A stretch of 64,000 nucleotides of DNA from Campylorhamphus procurvoides (Eukaryota; Chordata; Aves; Passeriformes; Dendrocolaptidae), in contig WBMV01009170.1 of assembly GCA_013396655.1 (NCBI GenBank), forward strand, positions 496,001 to 560,000, in the 5' to 3' direction. Below are positions 12,852 to 25,000 of the stretch, one piece after another. Numbering within the stretch: position 1 is the stretch's first letter; every line of letters starts with the position of its first letter. Both the position numbers and the translations under genes were made by a program. The notes below the pieces were generated by a model, which saw nothing but the letters and a program-made list of their open reading frames with translations, searched no databases and had not been told where the DNA came from.

Positions 12852-14101
12852 GGCTGGAACGGGTACACCTCACAACCCCACCTAATGCTCAGATATATGT
12901 CTGTCCAAACATACTCACTGGATCACTGAAATCCAGTGACTAATAATGTAGTTTCGTCCTTCAGTGAACTGGCAGTTTAAAGATACACAAATGTCAGTAA
13001 GGTCAGAGCTTGAAAATGCACCTTAATAATGAATGTCATGGAGGGAACGTCTTGATGTTGAGTGTAGAATAAAGTTTACTAATTCCTTCAAAGTACAGGT
13101 TGCCATTTAAATATTCTCATCTATTTAGAGAAGCTTATTTAATTTCCCTAGTGTCAATAAATGGTATGGGGGTGGTGAGGGTAGCTATGAAATAGATTAT
13201 TTTCTTGGTTTTCTGATGTTTGATGAGCATTAAAGTAATACTGAAATGAGGGGGCTTGCAGTTTAGAGTGATTCTAACTTGTTCCATGTTGAGACATTTG
13301 GAATACTAGATCTCACACGCACAGGATGTTACAAAGACACTTTTAATGTTTTCTAGTGCTGTAGTATGTGGTAGCATGGTAATTTACATACTAAACTTTA
13401 TGTTATCATGTGGTTTCTGTAACAATACTAACAAAACTAGCTTGAAGATTCTCTAGAATAAAGGGTGGCGTAGTCAAAAAGAAGAAATTTTATGTCTGTC
13501 AAATAGCAAGTATCTTTCTTTTTCTCTTCTTTTTTTTTAACCTCTTTTTGTATTTACAGCAACAAAAACTCACATTTACACTTCACTTGCCAGAACCAAT
13601 TTCTTTCTCACATTCTCTGATGAGTAATATCATTGTCTGAAAGTAGTGAGTTAGAGATTTCCTAAGAGATGGAGAGGATCTCCTTCGGTATTGCTTGGAC
13701 TGAGTATGCTCTTCACATGCAAATTGTTTAAATTATTTCAATAATATTTTAATATATTGGAAATCCTCTTAGCAGCACTATACTTAGTTAGTGGTAGAAC
13801 AATGATAGAAACAACTATGTGCTGTTTGTATGGGCTCAGTTTCTGAAGAAAGATTAAATAAGGTCCCAGGCCTGCAGGGTTACTTGCATGAATAGAGTTC
13901 CTGATATGTAAATCTTTTAAGGATAAAAGTCTTTGTAATTTCCCAGCAGGAGCTGTATCTGCCTCTCTGCTTTGTGATATACGTCCAATATGAAAACCTA
14001 ACTAATAATATGCAATTTTAATGCCTTGTGAAAGCAGTGCCATGGCTTTGGCCATGAGTGAAATCCAGAATAATAGGGGAGCAAGCATTACAGAGGCTCT
14101 T

Positions 14102-14120
14102 AGAACACTGGCAGTGTTCT
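14102..14120. repeat. 19-bp perfect palindrome with AGAACA/TGTTCT ends
   Basis: AGAACACTG at 14102-14110 is mirrored exactly by CAGTGTTCT at 14112-14120 around one central G. The outer hexamers equal the half-sites of glucocorticoid/androgen-type receptors, but the gap between them is 7 bp rather than the 3 bp those receptors need. It may therefore be a coincidence. Confidence 0.8.
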
Positions 14121-15321
14121 CTTTTGCCCTGGAAAGTTGTCTTGTTTACAGCCTGGATTTGCAATGGCACTCATCTGAAGAAGGGCAAGACCTTGGATAT
14201 CCACTGCTCACAGATCTTGTTGCCTGTGTTTGCAGACCTCAATATCTAATGAAAGAGCTTGTGGAAGGTGATGAGATGTAAAAATTGCCTAACCTCATCC
14301 TAAGTCAGCAGTGGCAGCTGGAAGTGTAGTGTTTTTTGTCTGTTGCAGAAGTTCTGCTCAAGGCAGGGCTCTGGTAGTGAGCCTGAGGCTGCAGGGACTG
14401 TGCTCCAGTTACAGAGACAGAGGGAGTAGTGAGTCATGTGAAGAGCTAAGGGTTTAACTTTATTCTAACTATAGTCTTAACTTTCTCATCAAATTACAGA
14501 AGTTATGTTAATCCAGCTCTGGTGTTACAGTTAATAATACAGTTTAGGCACAGACTTTCAAGTACCTGTGCCCTTCTGTTGGTGTACACTCATCCTTTTA
14601 GAATCCTTTGAGTCTGCAGGCTGACGGTGTTGATACTTCTCAGGGAGAAATGGAGGGGCAGATGAGTGAGGTTGCAATGAGTCATTAGCACACTGGTGCA
14701 AGTATGGGTTTCATGCTAAAGGTGCAGATCTCTCACTGCCTCCTCTTAAATCCACTTAGAGATATTTTTACAAGTTTCCTAGCATAGTTGGCCTACTTGC
14801 ACTTTATTAATTGATTCCTGGTTTCACATCACACTTGTTTTTCTGTTTATGGCTACTGAAACTGGTTTTACCTAACTCCTGTATGCTGTGATTTGTATTT
14901 TTTAGCTGATGCCTTTGGTATTTTCCTATGTCAATTTTGTGCTACACTTTGAGTTTTTTCCTAGGGTTGTGGGTAGTTCTGTAATTTTCCCAAGACCCAA
15001 CAGTTAATAGTTTATGCAAAAGTTCAGGGGTTTGTTTTTTAGTTCCAAAATCCTTGGAAATGGGAAGGAAGTTTGGAGTGAAAGAACTTTCTGAATATTG
15101 GGCTTCTGATTAACTGAAATTGTGTACACCAGTGCATACCTTCCAGTGAATGCACCTGTTTTTTAAGCGAATCTAAGTCAGGCCTTCAGCATTTGAGGTT
15201 ACTTCATTTAACATCTCATCTTAAAGAAGGCTTGTGTGACTACTACAATAGCTCCAGAAAGTGCTAAGCTGCATAAACTTTTTTACAGTTTTCAAGCATT
15301 TGGGGTTTTTTTGTAGGTTTT

Positions 15322-15350
15322 GGTTGGTTGGGGGTGGGGGTGGGGGGTGG
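15322..15350 (+). repeat. G-rich run, imperfect G-quadruplex candidate
   Basis: The plus strand has GG-TT-GG-TT followed by G5, G5 and G6 runs separated by single T residues, then TGG. Only three runs reach three or more Gs, so a three-tetrad quadruplex would need a bulged or split fourth run. A two-tetrad form is possible. Confidence 0.6.
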
Positions 15351-18300
15351 TTTGTTTTCATTTGTTTGAGGGGTTTTTTATTAAGAACTTGTGGGAAAGG
15401 CTATATGTGTTGGAACATGAAAGAAGATACTTAACCTTGAATGCAATTTATGCCTTTAGAAATCCTTTGTCTTATGGTTGGTACTAAGGTCATTTATTTA
15501 GTGTGACAAACTAGCATGTTGATTTCCAATTGAACTTCAATATCTCTGGGTAGGTAACAGCTTTGTATATCTTTGAAGCTTGGAAAATCTAAGCTTCCTG
15601 CACAAAAAGCAATGCATTTTTTTCATTTATGCAGTACTCTGCATACTGTATTCCCATCCAGAAGCCATTCCTAAGTAGATCCTAAACATACAAATATCTT
15701 TCTGATATAAACAAAGTAATTGTCTTTCAGTTTGGTAAAGTTCTTATTTTCCCCTTGTTTCTTTTCCATGGGTGATGTTTTGCACAACATAGTCCTCTTA
15801 TAGTGTCCTTCACAATGGATTAATATATGTAACAAGTACTATAAAAAAAGCTTTTCTTTGAGTGGAGGTTAATTTATAATGGTCCTCTTCTGACATTGCT
15901 GTGCACAGCCAGTGCCTGGTGCTGAACTGATGGCTTCTTCTGATTACCATAGTCTGAAAGTGGCTTTTTCAAGAGCTACTTATGATGGTTTAGGCATTAT
16001 TGTGTTCAGCAGTAGTCTTTCTCCATCACAGCTCTCTCTCTTGCCTCACACTGTGATTGATTGAAGCTGAAGAAGTGAATTTAAATCTGCAAAGATGATC
16101 TAAAATTCTGTCTTTTTAATAAATTTTCATGTATGGAGATTCAAGCAAATCAATTATCTTTTACATCCCACTGTGAATGGGCAAAGTGGGATAAAACTGA
16201 AGAAAATCTTCTGCCTGTCTTCATTATGTTGTGAGCCAAAATTATCAAACCATGTTTTCATAACACCTGATGCAATATTGTCTGTCCTCATAAAATGAAT
16301 ACCACCGCTTTCCCATCTGACTCAATGGGTCAATTCACGTATCAGTAGATACAAAAAAAAAAGACTTTCAGTGCTGTTGCCTAAATATGAAAGAGGAGTA
16401 TACTCTCACAGTTCCCAGAGTTGTCTGTGGAAGATGGCTTATTTAGTCACCAGGAGTGAGTCTCAGAGCACCTCCCTCCATCCACTTTGTCCATGGCAAG
16501 CACAGAAGTGCTGAGCCATGAGGACTATTAATGTCTGTTGGTTTCATCAGCCTTTCTTCGCTTCCTACATTGCATAGCAGTCATAAAGTTCAGTTGAAAG
16601 AAATGAATGTAAATCTGTTAACAAGTGCAGAGTTTGGTGTGACACAAATGGATATTGGAAAATAATATATAGAAAGTAATGTAGTAGTGTTAGGGAATTT
16701 CACTGAATATGGTAGGAAATAGCTCTCAAGCCTTTACTTTAGAAAAATGCATAGTTATCCAAGGGAACTTCAATAAGAAATCAGCATTCTTTAAATGCTT
16801 GCCATTTAGAAAGCCATTAAGAACCTAGATGCTGTTTTTTTCTGCATTTTAGTTTATTTTCCATCCCAGATAATAAATTATGAAGCAAACATGTAAACTT
16901 TTCTATTTAGATCTGGAAGAATGGCAGAATATATTGCATTATTCTGATGGTATTCACCATAACGTGTTACTCCACCAACTTCCTACTTGAGAAAAATGTG
17001 TTTCTGGAAAACCAGTTTTTGGAGTTACTAAGACTTCTGACCATGCAAGTGTGTACTCAGCAAGGAAGTGAATAGAGACTAAAACTTAGGCATGGCAAAG
17101 TAATTATTTTTGTATCTGTGGCTCTGTAAGAGTAGTTAAAATTATTTTTGTTCACGGGGTCTCAGGAGTAGTTTACAAGGAGATAGAAATAATTTTTATA
17201 GATGAGAAATATTTTGATATTCTGTCCAGGTCAACAGAAGCAGAGGGATTAAGCCTATGTCTTAACTTGTACACTAACTGACTTGTAAAGAGGAAGAAGG
17301 GGTGAGCCTGGAAGTACAGTCACCATCTTCCCTCAGTACACTGAAAAGACTGTGACATTAAGCTTCAGGAGACTAGGTGCCACAAGGAAGTTGTTTCTCT
17401 ATGTAGACATGCAGCAGGAAGAGAAAAGTGGAATTACATAACATGATGAAGCCTTAAGAGAAATTACTACTTTTCCAGTCTTGTAAATGGCCATCAGTCA
17501 CTGACTGGGAGATCTGGTTTTGCGTTCTATAAGTCAGAGTGCAATAGAAACAGAGTAGCAAGCACACTTAGACTAAGCTACCTACCGAGTGGTACAGCTT
17601 GGGAGCCTCAGTGCTTGGGTATTTCTGTCACTGATAGAATTAGCAGTTAGACTTTATAGATGTTTAAAAATTCCTTAGCTCACATTGGCATACTTAAATC
17701 ATTGACCATTTGGCTATTAACACAATTAAAAATTCTGTTCATAATACAGTTGAACTAGGGTTCCAAAAGAATATAAAATGCAGGCATAGGAGTAAGCTGC
17801 GAACCTGTTTGTTCTGTGTAGCCAACTTTTGAAGTGAGGACTCTGTATTATACAATGTGTTGGGCTGCACTAGATCTTGGAAACATTTGAAAAATTGCAA
17901 GTAGCGCCACTGAAATGTAGTTCCTACCTTGGATCCACTGATTTAGATGTATGGTGGATGTTACTCCCAAACTTCTAAGAGAGGCAATGAAGATTTGAAG
18001 GTAGTTTGACAGTATTTATATCTGTGAATCAGAGAAGGTTTGGGAAGAAGAAATCAAAGCCAAAGTTGTATAAATTTTTTTGAATCTTCCTGGAAGGACA
18101 TGTCAAACTTGATGGATAGAGACAGATTGAAGGAGGGATCAGAAGAGATACTATAGAGGGAAGAATGAAATGTGTTAGAGAAAGTAAGAGTTCGGTGATG
18201 GTGTACCAGCATGTGTCTGAGCAGGCATCTGTCTAATTTACTACAAGAGAGAGCTCTAAGATCAAGTTTCTCTGATAAGGTGTTAAAAACTTGAAAAAGA

Positions 18301-19700
18301 TAGCTAAATGTGTACCCAATCTTATTTTTAAAGGTAGTTGATAATAGCTTGTATAACAAGTAATCAGGAAAAATAAAACTGCACAAGCTTAATCTGCTTT
18401 TAAACTTTTGGTTTTGTTAGAATTTTATGAGTATGTTTTATCTCTAGACAAGAAAGTGACTAACTGGAAGCCAACATGTTTATGAATTGCTGGGAACATC
18501 TGGGAAAAGCTGAACAGAATTGGTAATTGAAAAACTGAGCATTGAACAAGCAACTAAACCCTGTCTTTATTAATTTCTAGATACTGCCTCTGGATCTGCA
18601 TGGAAAGAGAGCCCACCTTATTAGAGGTTGGTGACTTTTCTTTTTTCAGTTCTTACAACCTGATCTATATTTTTGTTGGCCCTTCAGAAAGGTACTACAG
18701 TGTTTACATGTTTGAAACATGGAAGGTGGTACCCAGTGATTAGGTTAGAGAAGGCTAAAGCCTTTCCTTCCTTGGCTCTGTATGTACATAGTGCTGGGCA
18801 ATAGGACACCCATTGCTCAGTGATGACTGTGTTCACTATAGGAAGTGAATATATGGACTACTATATAAAGTCATGTTACATTACAGTGAGCAACACTGCA
18901 TGCCTCTGAGCAAACTAGTCTGGTGGGAGGGACAGTTAACAGTGGCAACTCAGTGGAGCATAGTGATTTCTAACCCATATGGTTGCCTATAGAATAGATT
19001 TGCATTATGGATGTGCAGATATACTTTTTCCCCTGAAGATCACTTAAAGATTGAATTAAATTAATGTATATTCCTAGGACTGTCATTCACATAAGAACAT
19101 AACAAGGCATTTTAATATATGGTTTTAAATGCCTGAAGGGAAATGCACTGTTCTGTAGAACAGGATCAGAGAAAGTCATGGCTTCTAGTGACAAAACGTA
19201 GTTCCTTGTCTTAAGTACTGGCACGTTTAACATATGTGTCTTTTACCTTCTGCAACTTCATTCATTTGCCACTGCTGGACAAGTAAAACACCAGCTCAGA
19301 GTAATGCTGTAATGAATCCTGTAGGTACCTTCTCTAGCCCAAATCTTACTGGGAGTCTGAAACCTTTGTGTCTTTGACTAATATATTGATAAACTGTTTT
19401 GTTGAATATTTCTGTAGTACTGAATTCAGGGTATCTGTGTAATATAATCAAATGACAGTAATTCTTCTCACGCAGTAGGGTTTTTTTTGTGAAATACCTC
19501 CTTGTATTTTTATTTCACATACTGCTTCCATTAATTTTAATTTAATGAACAAATGGATGTAGATCAAACAACTTTTTAGTCATCTTTAGCTAACCTGTCT
19601 GAAAAATTACCCAAAAATCTCCAGTTTTACTGTTTAATTCATTCTTACAAAGTCAATTATTTATGTCTCTTTATACCATTTTCAATTTTTTTGTATTATT

Positions 19701-19723
19701 ACAGTATATACATTATATACTGT
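19701..19723. repeat. AT-rich hairpin, 10-bp perfect arms
   Basis: ACAGTATATA at 19701-19710 pairs exactly with TATATACTGT at 19714-19723 across a 3-base CAT loop. A degenerate second version of the same words (ATTATACAGTATGAC) follows at about 19741-19755, so this could be a small decayed AT repeat. Confidence 0.85.
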
Positions 19724-21996
19724 GAAATGAATATACATGCATTATACAGTATGACATGAGTATATTGTTCACTGTTAGTGAAATGGCATACTTTTTGGCA
19801 TGATTTCAGTCTTTGACCTTGATTTATCACATAATTTCTGAACAGAGTTAACTCTTCTGCTCAACTGGTTTTATTTACATTCCATAAAGCTGGTTTCTAC
19901 ATGAACAAAGACAAAAGTGCAGCTTATTAATAGTTATTTGTGACTCCAGTTGCCTGATCAGAGTTTCTGCAAGTTTGGTGGTGCCCTTCCATTTGGATTA
20001 TGAGTATGGCATCATACCACACTGTTCCAGTCCTTACAGAACTGTTCTCAAGCTCTTACTTTCATTTACAGGTGTAAGTGAAGCTCCTTATGAGCCAGAT
20101 CTGATGGTGCCAGTAGCTGGCCTTGTGCGACAATGCGGGAGGCTGGTGTGTTTCTCAAGCTTGCAGCAATGCATGCTGCTGCAACCAGACTTTCAGAGCA
20201 GTTCTGTCCTCTGTGCTTATAAATGTATCTTTTTTTTCCATGGGAGAAATGTTTGTGAGACAGATCTTTAATTCCTGAAAGATGTTTGATATCTGAGATG
20301 AGATACATCAAATTGTTCTTACACACCTTTTCTGTTTGAGGAAAGAGTTTGTCTGCCTTTGTTGCATTGTTCCTCACTCTCAATTTTCCAAGTACATGTT
20401 ATCATACTTTTCTTACCAATAAGCCCATAACTGGCATGACACATGCTGTTGCTCTCTTACTAAAGAACAGCTTATTGTTCTGTATGAATGAACTCATGAT
20501 CCCAGGAGCAACTGGATATACCTGATGCATTTTGCCTTCATTCAAAATGGCCAATCTCCTGCTGTTTCTAATTTATTACTGTCATCAGTAAAGATGAATA
20601 TTACTTTTATTCTTTGTGTAAAAAAAATAAAGGCATAGTGAAGGACAGTGGTACTTATGGAGGTGTGGGAGGTAGAAGTGCAGAAGTCTGCACTTCCCTG
20701 CAGTGGCAGATAGCATTCCAGATAGATGCTTATTCTCCTGCTGGGAAAGTGCACCTGTCTGGAGCCCATCAGGTTGTGCTGTGTGTCTGTGCAGCTGCAG
20801 CAAGCACAGGTCAGGAGGTGTAATGTAATGCAGTACTTTTCCCTAGGGAAGGAAGCAGCTGGGAGTAAGCTATCTGTCTCCTGCACGACTCTCTGCTGAG
20901 CTCCAGGGACGCAAAGAGGTAGCAGGTCACATGATAAGCATATAGCTGTGTTCACCATCTTTAGACCATGGCTGTCATGTAAAATGACAGAGGCTGGGGT
21001 AGGGCAGCACAGCTGTAATGCGACACTGCATCCTCCCTATTCCTCTCTGACCTTACAGGATTAGACAGTGTTGTGTAGGGTCTGTCAGTCGTTCATGTTT
21101 TGTTCAGGACTGGGAGAGATTCTGAGCCATGCTGAGCTGCCACAGAGAACACTTTCTGGTAGGACTCAGCACTTGGGGCACTGTTTGTCAGCAGGCAAGT
21201 GGCACAAGGCATCTGCCGTGTGCCTCTCCCACAGTCAAACTCAGAGACATGAGTCTGTGATAAGACCAAGCACAATGACTCTCATCTATTTGACAAGAAG
21301 GTTGAGAGGAACGTATATCATTCATTATGTATTCAGCAGAAGTACTGCTGTTGTGTTAATTATTGCATAAGCTGTCTAACAAATCTCTTTGAAGTATGCT
21401 ATGAGCTAATGAAATATACAGAAATTCAGAACTAATGCTTTCCATATATAGTTGTATTTCTATGAAGCAATACAATATCTTCCTATTAAAATTAGGCAAA
21501 AAATTGCAATGCCTCAAAGCTTGAAAGATTAGAACTGTATTTGGATATAGCTGTTATTTCAAACTAAATATTTCTCAGTAATCTTACAGAATTCAAGTGT
21601 GTTCAAATGAGCAGAAACAGTTACAATCAACATTTTCCTGGAAAGGCTTTCATAGGATACATTCTGATTATTATACATTAATTTCTATAACTGTGCAGCT
21701 GCCTTATATATTGGAGGCATTATTTTCAAATTACTGAAGTATTTTAAAAGTGATGCTCTTGGTAAAGGCTAAAAAAAGGAAAGTACAAAGGCCAGTCTGT
21801 TTTCCACATAGTAGATTTTTGTTCGAGAGTTTGTGCCAGCCAGTACAGAGAGTGCAATCTCATCTTATTCTGCTCAAGAGAGATGAATTACTCAACTGCC
21901 TCAATGCCGCGAGCTGAGGGGTTTGCTCCCCCCGTTTCCATCCCCTCCCTGGCCACGCGGTCAGAGGCCACGCGGTCTCCAGAGGTCTCAGCAAAG

Positions 21997-22017
21997 ACAC
22001 ACACACACACACACACA
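21997..22017 (+). repeat. (AC)10 microsatellite inside the LTR
   Basis: This is an uninterrupted AC dinucleotide run. On the LTR's own strand it is a GT run just downstream of AATAAA, where a GT-rich element normally helps define the poly(A) site, so the microsatellite probably grew from that element. Confidence 0.95.
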
Positions 22018-22060
22018 AGGACCAGAAAGCAGAGAGGATGTTTATTCACCTGGCCAGGCC

Positions 22061-22067
22061 TTTTATA
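22061..22067 (-). promoter_or_regulatory. LTR TATA box
   Basis: The minus strand reads TATAAAA about 60 bp downstream of the reverse CCAAT box. It overlaps one arm of an 8-bp perfect inverted repeat (22064-22071 with 22076-22083, 4-base loop). Confidence 0.6.
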
Positions 22068-25000
22068 GGCTTCACAGCCTATAGGATTCAAGGGGAGGGA
22101 ACTAATAGGGGAAGGGTTAACAATAGACCAATCAGGGGGAGGTTTCACACAGCCTGGCTGAGGCTTGCATACTAATTAGGAAGGTAAGGGGTTTCCTCCC
22201 AGGGGTTTGGGGAAGGAGAAAGGTGATTCAAGGAAAAAGCAAACTCCACTGTACAATACGGTAAAAAAGCCTCTGGTTTAAAAAGCACTTTGATTGGTTT
22301 CTTCATCTTCACAGGCTCACTGTTACCTATCTGTTACACCTCAACTCCTGCTGGAGTGGTCTGCACTTCTTCATGGAGCACCCAGTGTCACTGGGAAAAA
22401 TGTAAATGTATATCACTGTCTTCTTTTAAAAGGTCTTCACCTTTGAGCTCTTTTAGATATGCACCAGCTTTCCCAACAGTGCAGTTAATTTTGCTTTTGA
22501 GATTTTTATATTTAGAAGGAAACCAACATTTTTTTTCAATATTAACACTGTGCACAGCAGTAACTATTAAAACTGCTGCAAATTTTCAGGAATGGGAGTT
22601 AGTGATTGATACACTGTGATGGCCCAAGTTATTTATCTTACCTTTTTTCTGTAAGGAAAATTTTGTTTAGGGTTGTAATTTCCTCAGCTGTTTGACGCAG
22701 GTAGAAACTGTGAAAAGGCAAGGTAGATCCAACTAAGATTGTCTGATTCAATTATGTTTCTTTTTTCAATGCATTTTCCTATGAGGTAGGTAGTACTGTG
22801 TGCCTTCAAAAATTAATATTTTTAAAGCTTCTGTTTCCAGCTACATACGTGCTTTAGTGTGGTTACCACTTCATATGTATGAAAATAGTGTACCAAATGG
22901 CCTTCCAGGACTCTTGACATCTTCGATATGTGACTCTTCACTTTGCATCAAGAACAGTGTGTGTTTTTCATTAAAAAGAGACTAAGTCTGCAGAATATTG
23001 CTTACTGAAGCTTTCAAGAATTGTGTGAAGCAGTCATTATTTGTAGATTTTAAGACACCAGAGCAATCACTAGACAGTTGCAGACCACGGAACTTTTTCT
23101 GGGTACAGATGTTAATTTGAACTCCATGGGGTTTTTTAAAGGACATCTCAGTAAGATGCTCCAGTTGTTGATACTTGCACTATTAAAAATGCTTATTAAC
23201 TATAAAGGGACTCCACATGAAGAGATCAGAGATAAACATTTACACTACAGACTTTTTTAACAATAGGCTGTATGAATCCCACCCTGTGTTAAAAACACTG
23301 TAGTTAGTATGAAATCTATTATTATCTGCTGGTATTTGTGGAATACACTATTTCATCTTAGCTTTCTTTTGAAGAAACCAGACAGGCTGAAGCTTTTTAG
23401 GTCTTTCCTGAGGCACATTTCACAATTGTGACTGTATAGAAACTTTTCTTTAGTCTTAAACATTCTTTTGAGGTGTTGGTTCAAGTACTAATACTGAATA
23501 CGAGCAATGACTTCACTAACATCATGTACTGGTTCTAATTATACCAAATGCAAAAACATAGCTTACATGTTAATTCTAAGAATATTTATGTATTAGTATA
23601 TAATCCTCTTGTTTATCTCTTCAAGGATGGCTAAAACTTCACACTAGAAGCTGGTTTCCTGGTCTTTGCTGAGTTTGCTTGAGAGCTTTTTGTGATATAG
23701 CTCTCTATTTTACAGATAAGATTTCATGCTTATTCTTTGAAATAATACCATTCTAAGATTGAAAAAGGACAGAGGAAACATAGCACTTTATAACCGAGAG
23801 CTTGATAAGAATCTGATCCAAATATGAATTATAAATGATTCACTAGTGCATGCCTGATTTTGCAGATGGGGTATAACAAATGGCTGAGCTACATGTGTGC
23901 TGCTAATCCTGCATCATGGTAATTTAAACAGCAGTGCTGCTAACAGTTCCTTATCTCTTTTTAATGTCATCTGCATTACATCTATATGTCTATATGCACG
24001 TACATTAATGCGTATACACGAGAAGATAGATTTTAATTGAATTGCTCTCTTCTGGATGATACCCATTTTAGTTACTCAAGTGCATGCAGTAGGTTTGGAT
24101 ATTTGATTGATCTCACAGGATAAGCTTCAGAGTCTCAGTAATCTCCTGTAAAGTATTTGACTAATATGGAGTGTATCTCGGCTACTGTTTGAACCTTTGA
24201 AAGTTTCTCGAAAACTTATTAGCGTTTCCCTTTAAGTGCAGAGCATTGCAAATGCCAAAAACAACATTAATATTTCAGCTATTACTTCTGCAGATTAGGT
24301 TAGCACTCCCTGTGCTACTGCTGAAGTAGCATAGAAAAATCTAATATTAGTTTGAATAACGGTGTTACAAGTTCAGCTTCTGGGTGCACACCAGATGTGG
24401 ACAGCAGAGAGCCCATCTGCTGTCTACTCTGTGATGTTCTCCTGGTGAGAGAAGCTGCAGCTATAGGATAGATAATGGATCACAAAAGCGGTTTCCACAG
24501 CTGTAGGTGAGAGTGGTGTTAGCTGGATTGTTGACATTCTTGGTAGGTTTGAATCTGCTGTCACCAGAGATTATAACTGCAGAGCACTTTTGGAGACCTG
24601 GACGCATTTTTCATCTTAGTGGCAAAGGAAATCTGCCTGGCCAAAGAAATTTTTTTAGAGGTGGTCTTCTCTGCAGAAGCAAGAGGAGTGATGGCCTGCA
24701 GGAACTTGTTGTTTTTAACTAGAGATAACTTCATTTTGAAACTTAATTTTGTTTCTAGAGCTCTGACAAAAATTTGCATTCAAAGTATAAAATTTTGCAA
24801 AGTGATGTTTGTGGGATACAAACTCATCCTAGATAGTCCAAGTGTTTCCTCTCTATACTTTTGTTGACATTTTTTGTCTCATTCTCCTCCTTTCCATATT
24901 ACCCCATTTTTCTTAGCTCGTTTTTCTCTCTCTGTCACTGTTTTAATCCTTCTGGAATAAATGCTTCCACTGAAATCCAGTGCTGATTAAGGATTTTAGG

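Larger units (their letters stand above)
12852..21896. other. Non-coding DNA with a few small structured motifs
   Basis: No coding region or recognisable transposon was found. It includes a palindrome at 14102-14120, a G-rich run at 15322-15350 and an AT-rich hairpin at 19701-19723 (all listed separately). Small frames near 14021-14281, 18054-18386, 19975-20383 and 20542-20958 overlap on both strands and resemble nothing known. Confidence 0.65.
21897..22255 (-). mobile_element. Compact endogenous retrovirus LTR, minus strand
   Basis: On the minus strand the parts of an LTR appear in order: a start near TGTACAGTGG, a reverse CCAAT box (ATTGG; plus CCAATCA at 22128-22134), a TATA box (TATAAAA; plus 22061-22067), a poly(A) signal AATAAA (plus TTTATT at 22041-22046), a GT-rich stretch and a GC-rich U5-like end. 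TATA and AATAAA lie only about 20 bp apart, as in retroviral LTRs with a very short R region. The GT-rich element has expanded into an (AC)n microsatellite, and a 15-bp unit carrying GGCCACGCGGTC is duplicated at 21951-21962 and 21966-21977. No clear target-site duplication or internal retroviral sequence is visible, so it is probably a solo LTR. The exact ends are uncertain by about 10 bp. Confidence 0.7.
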
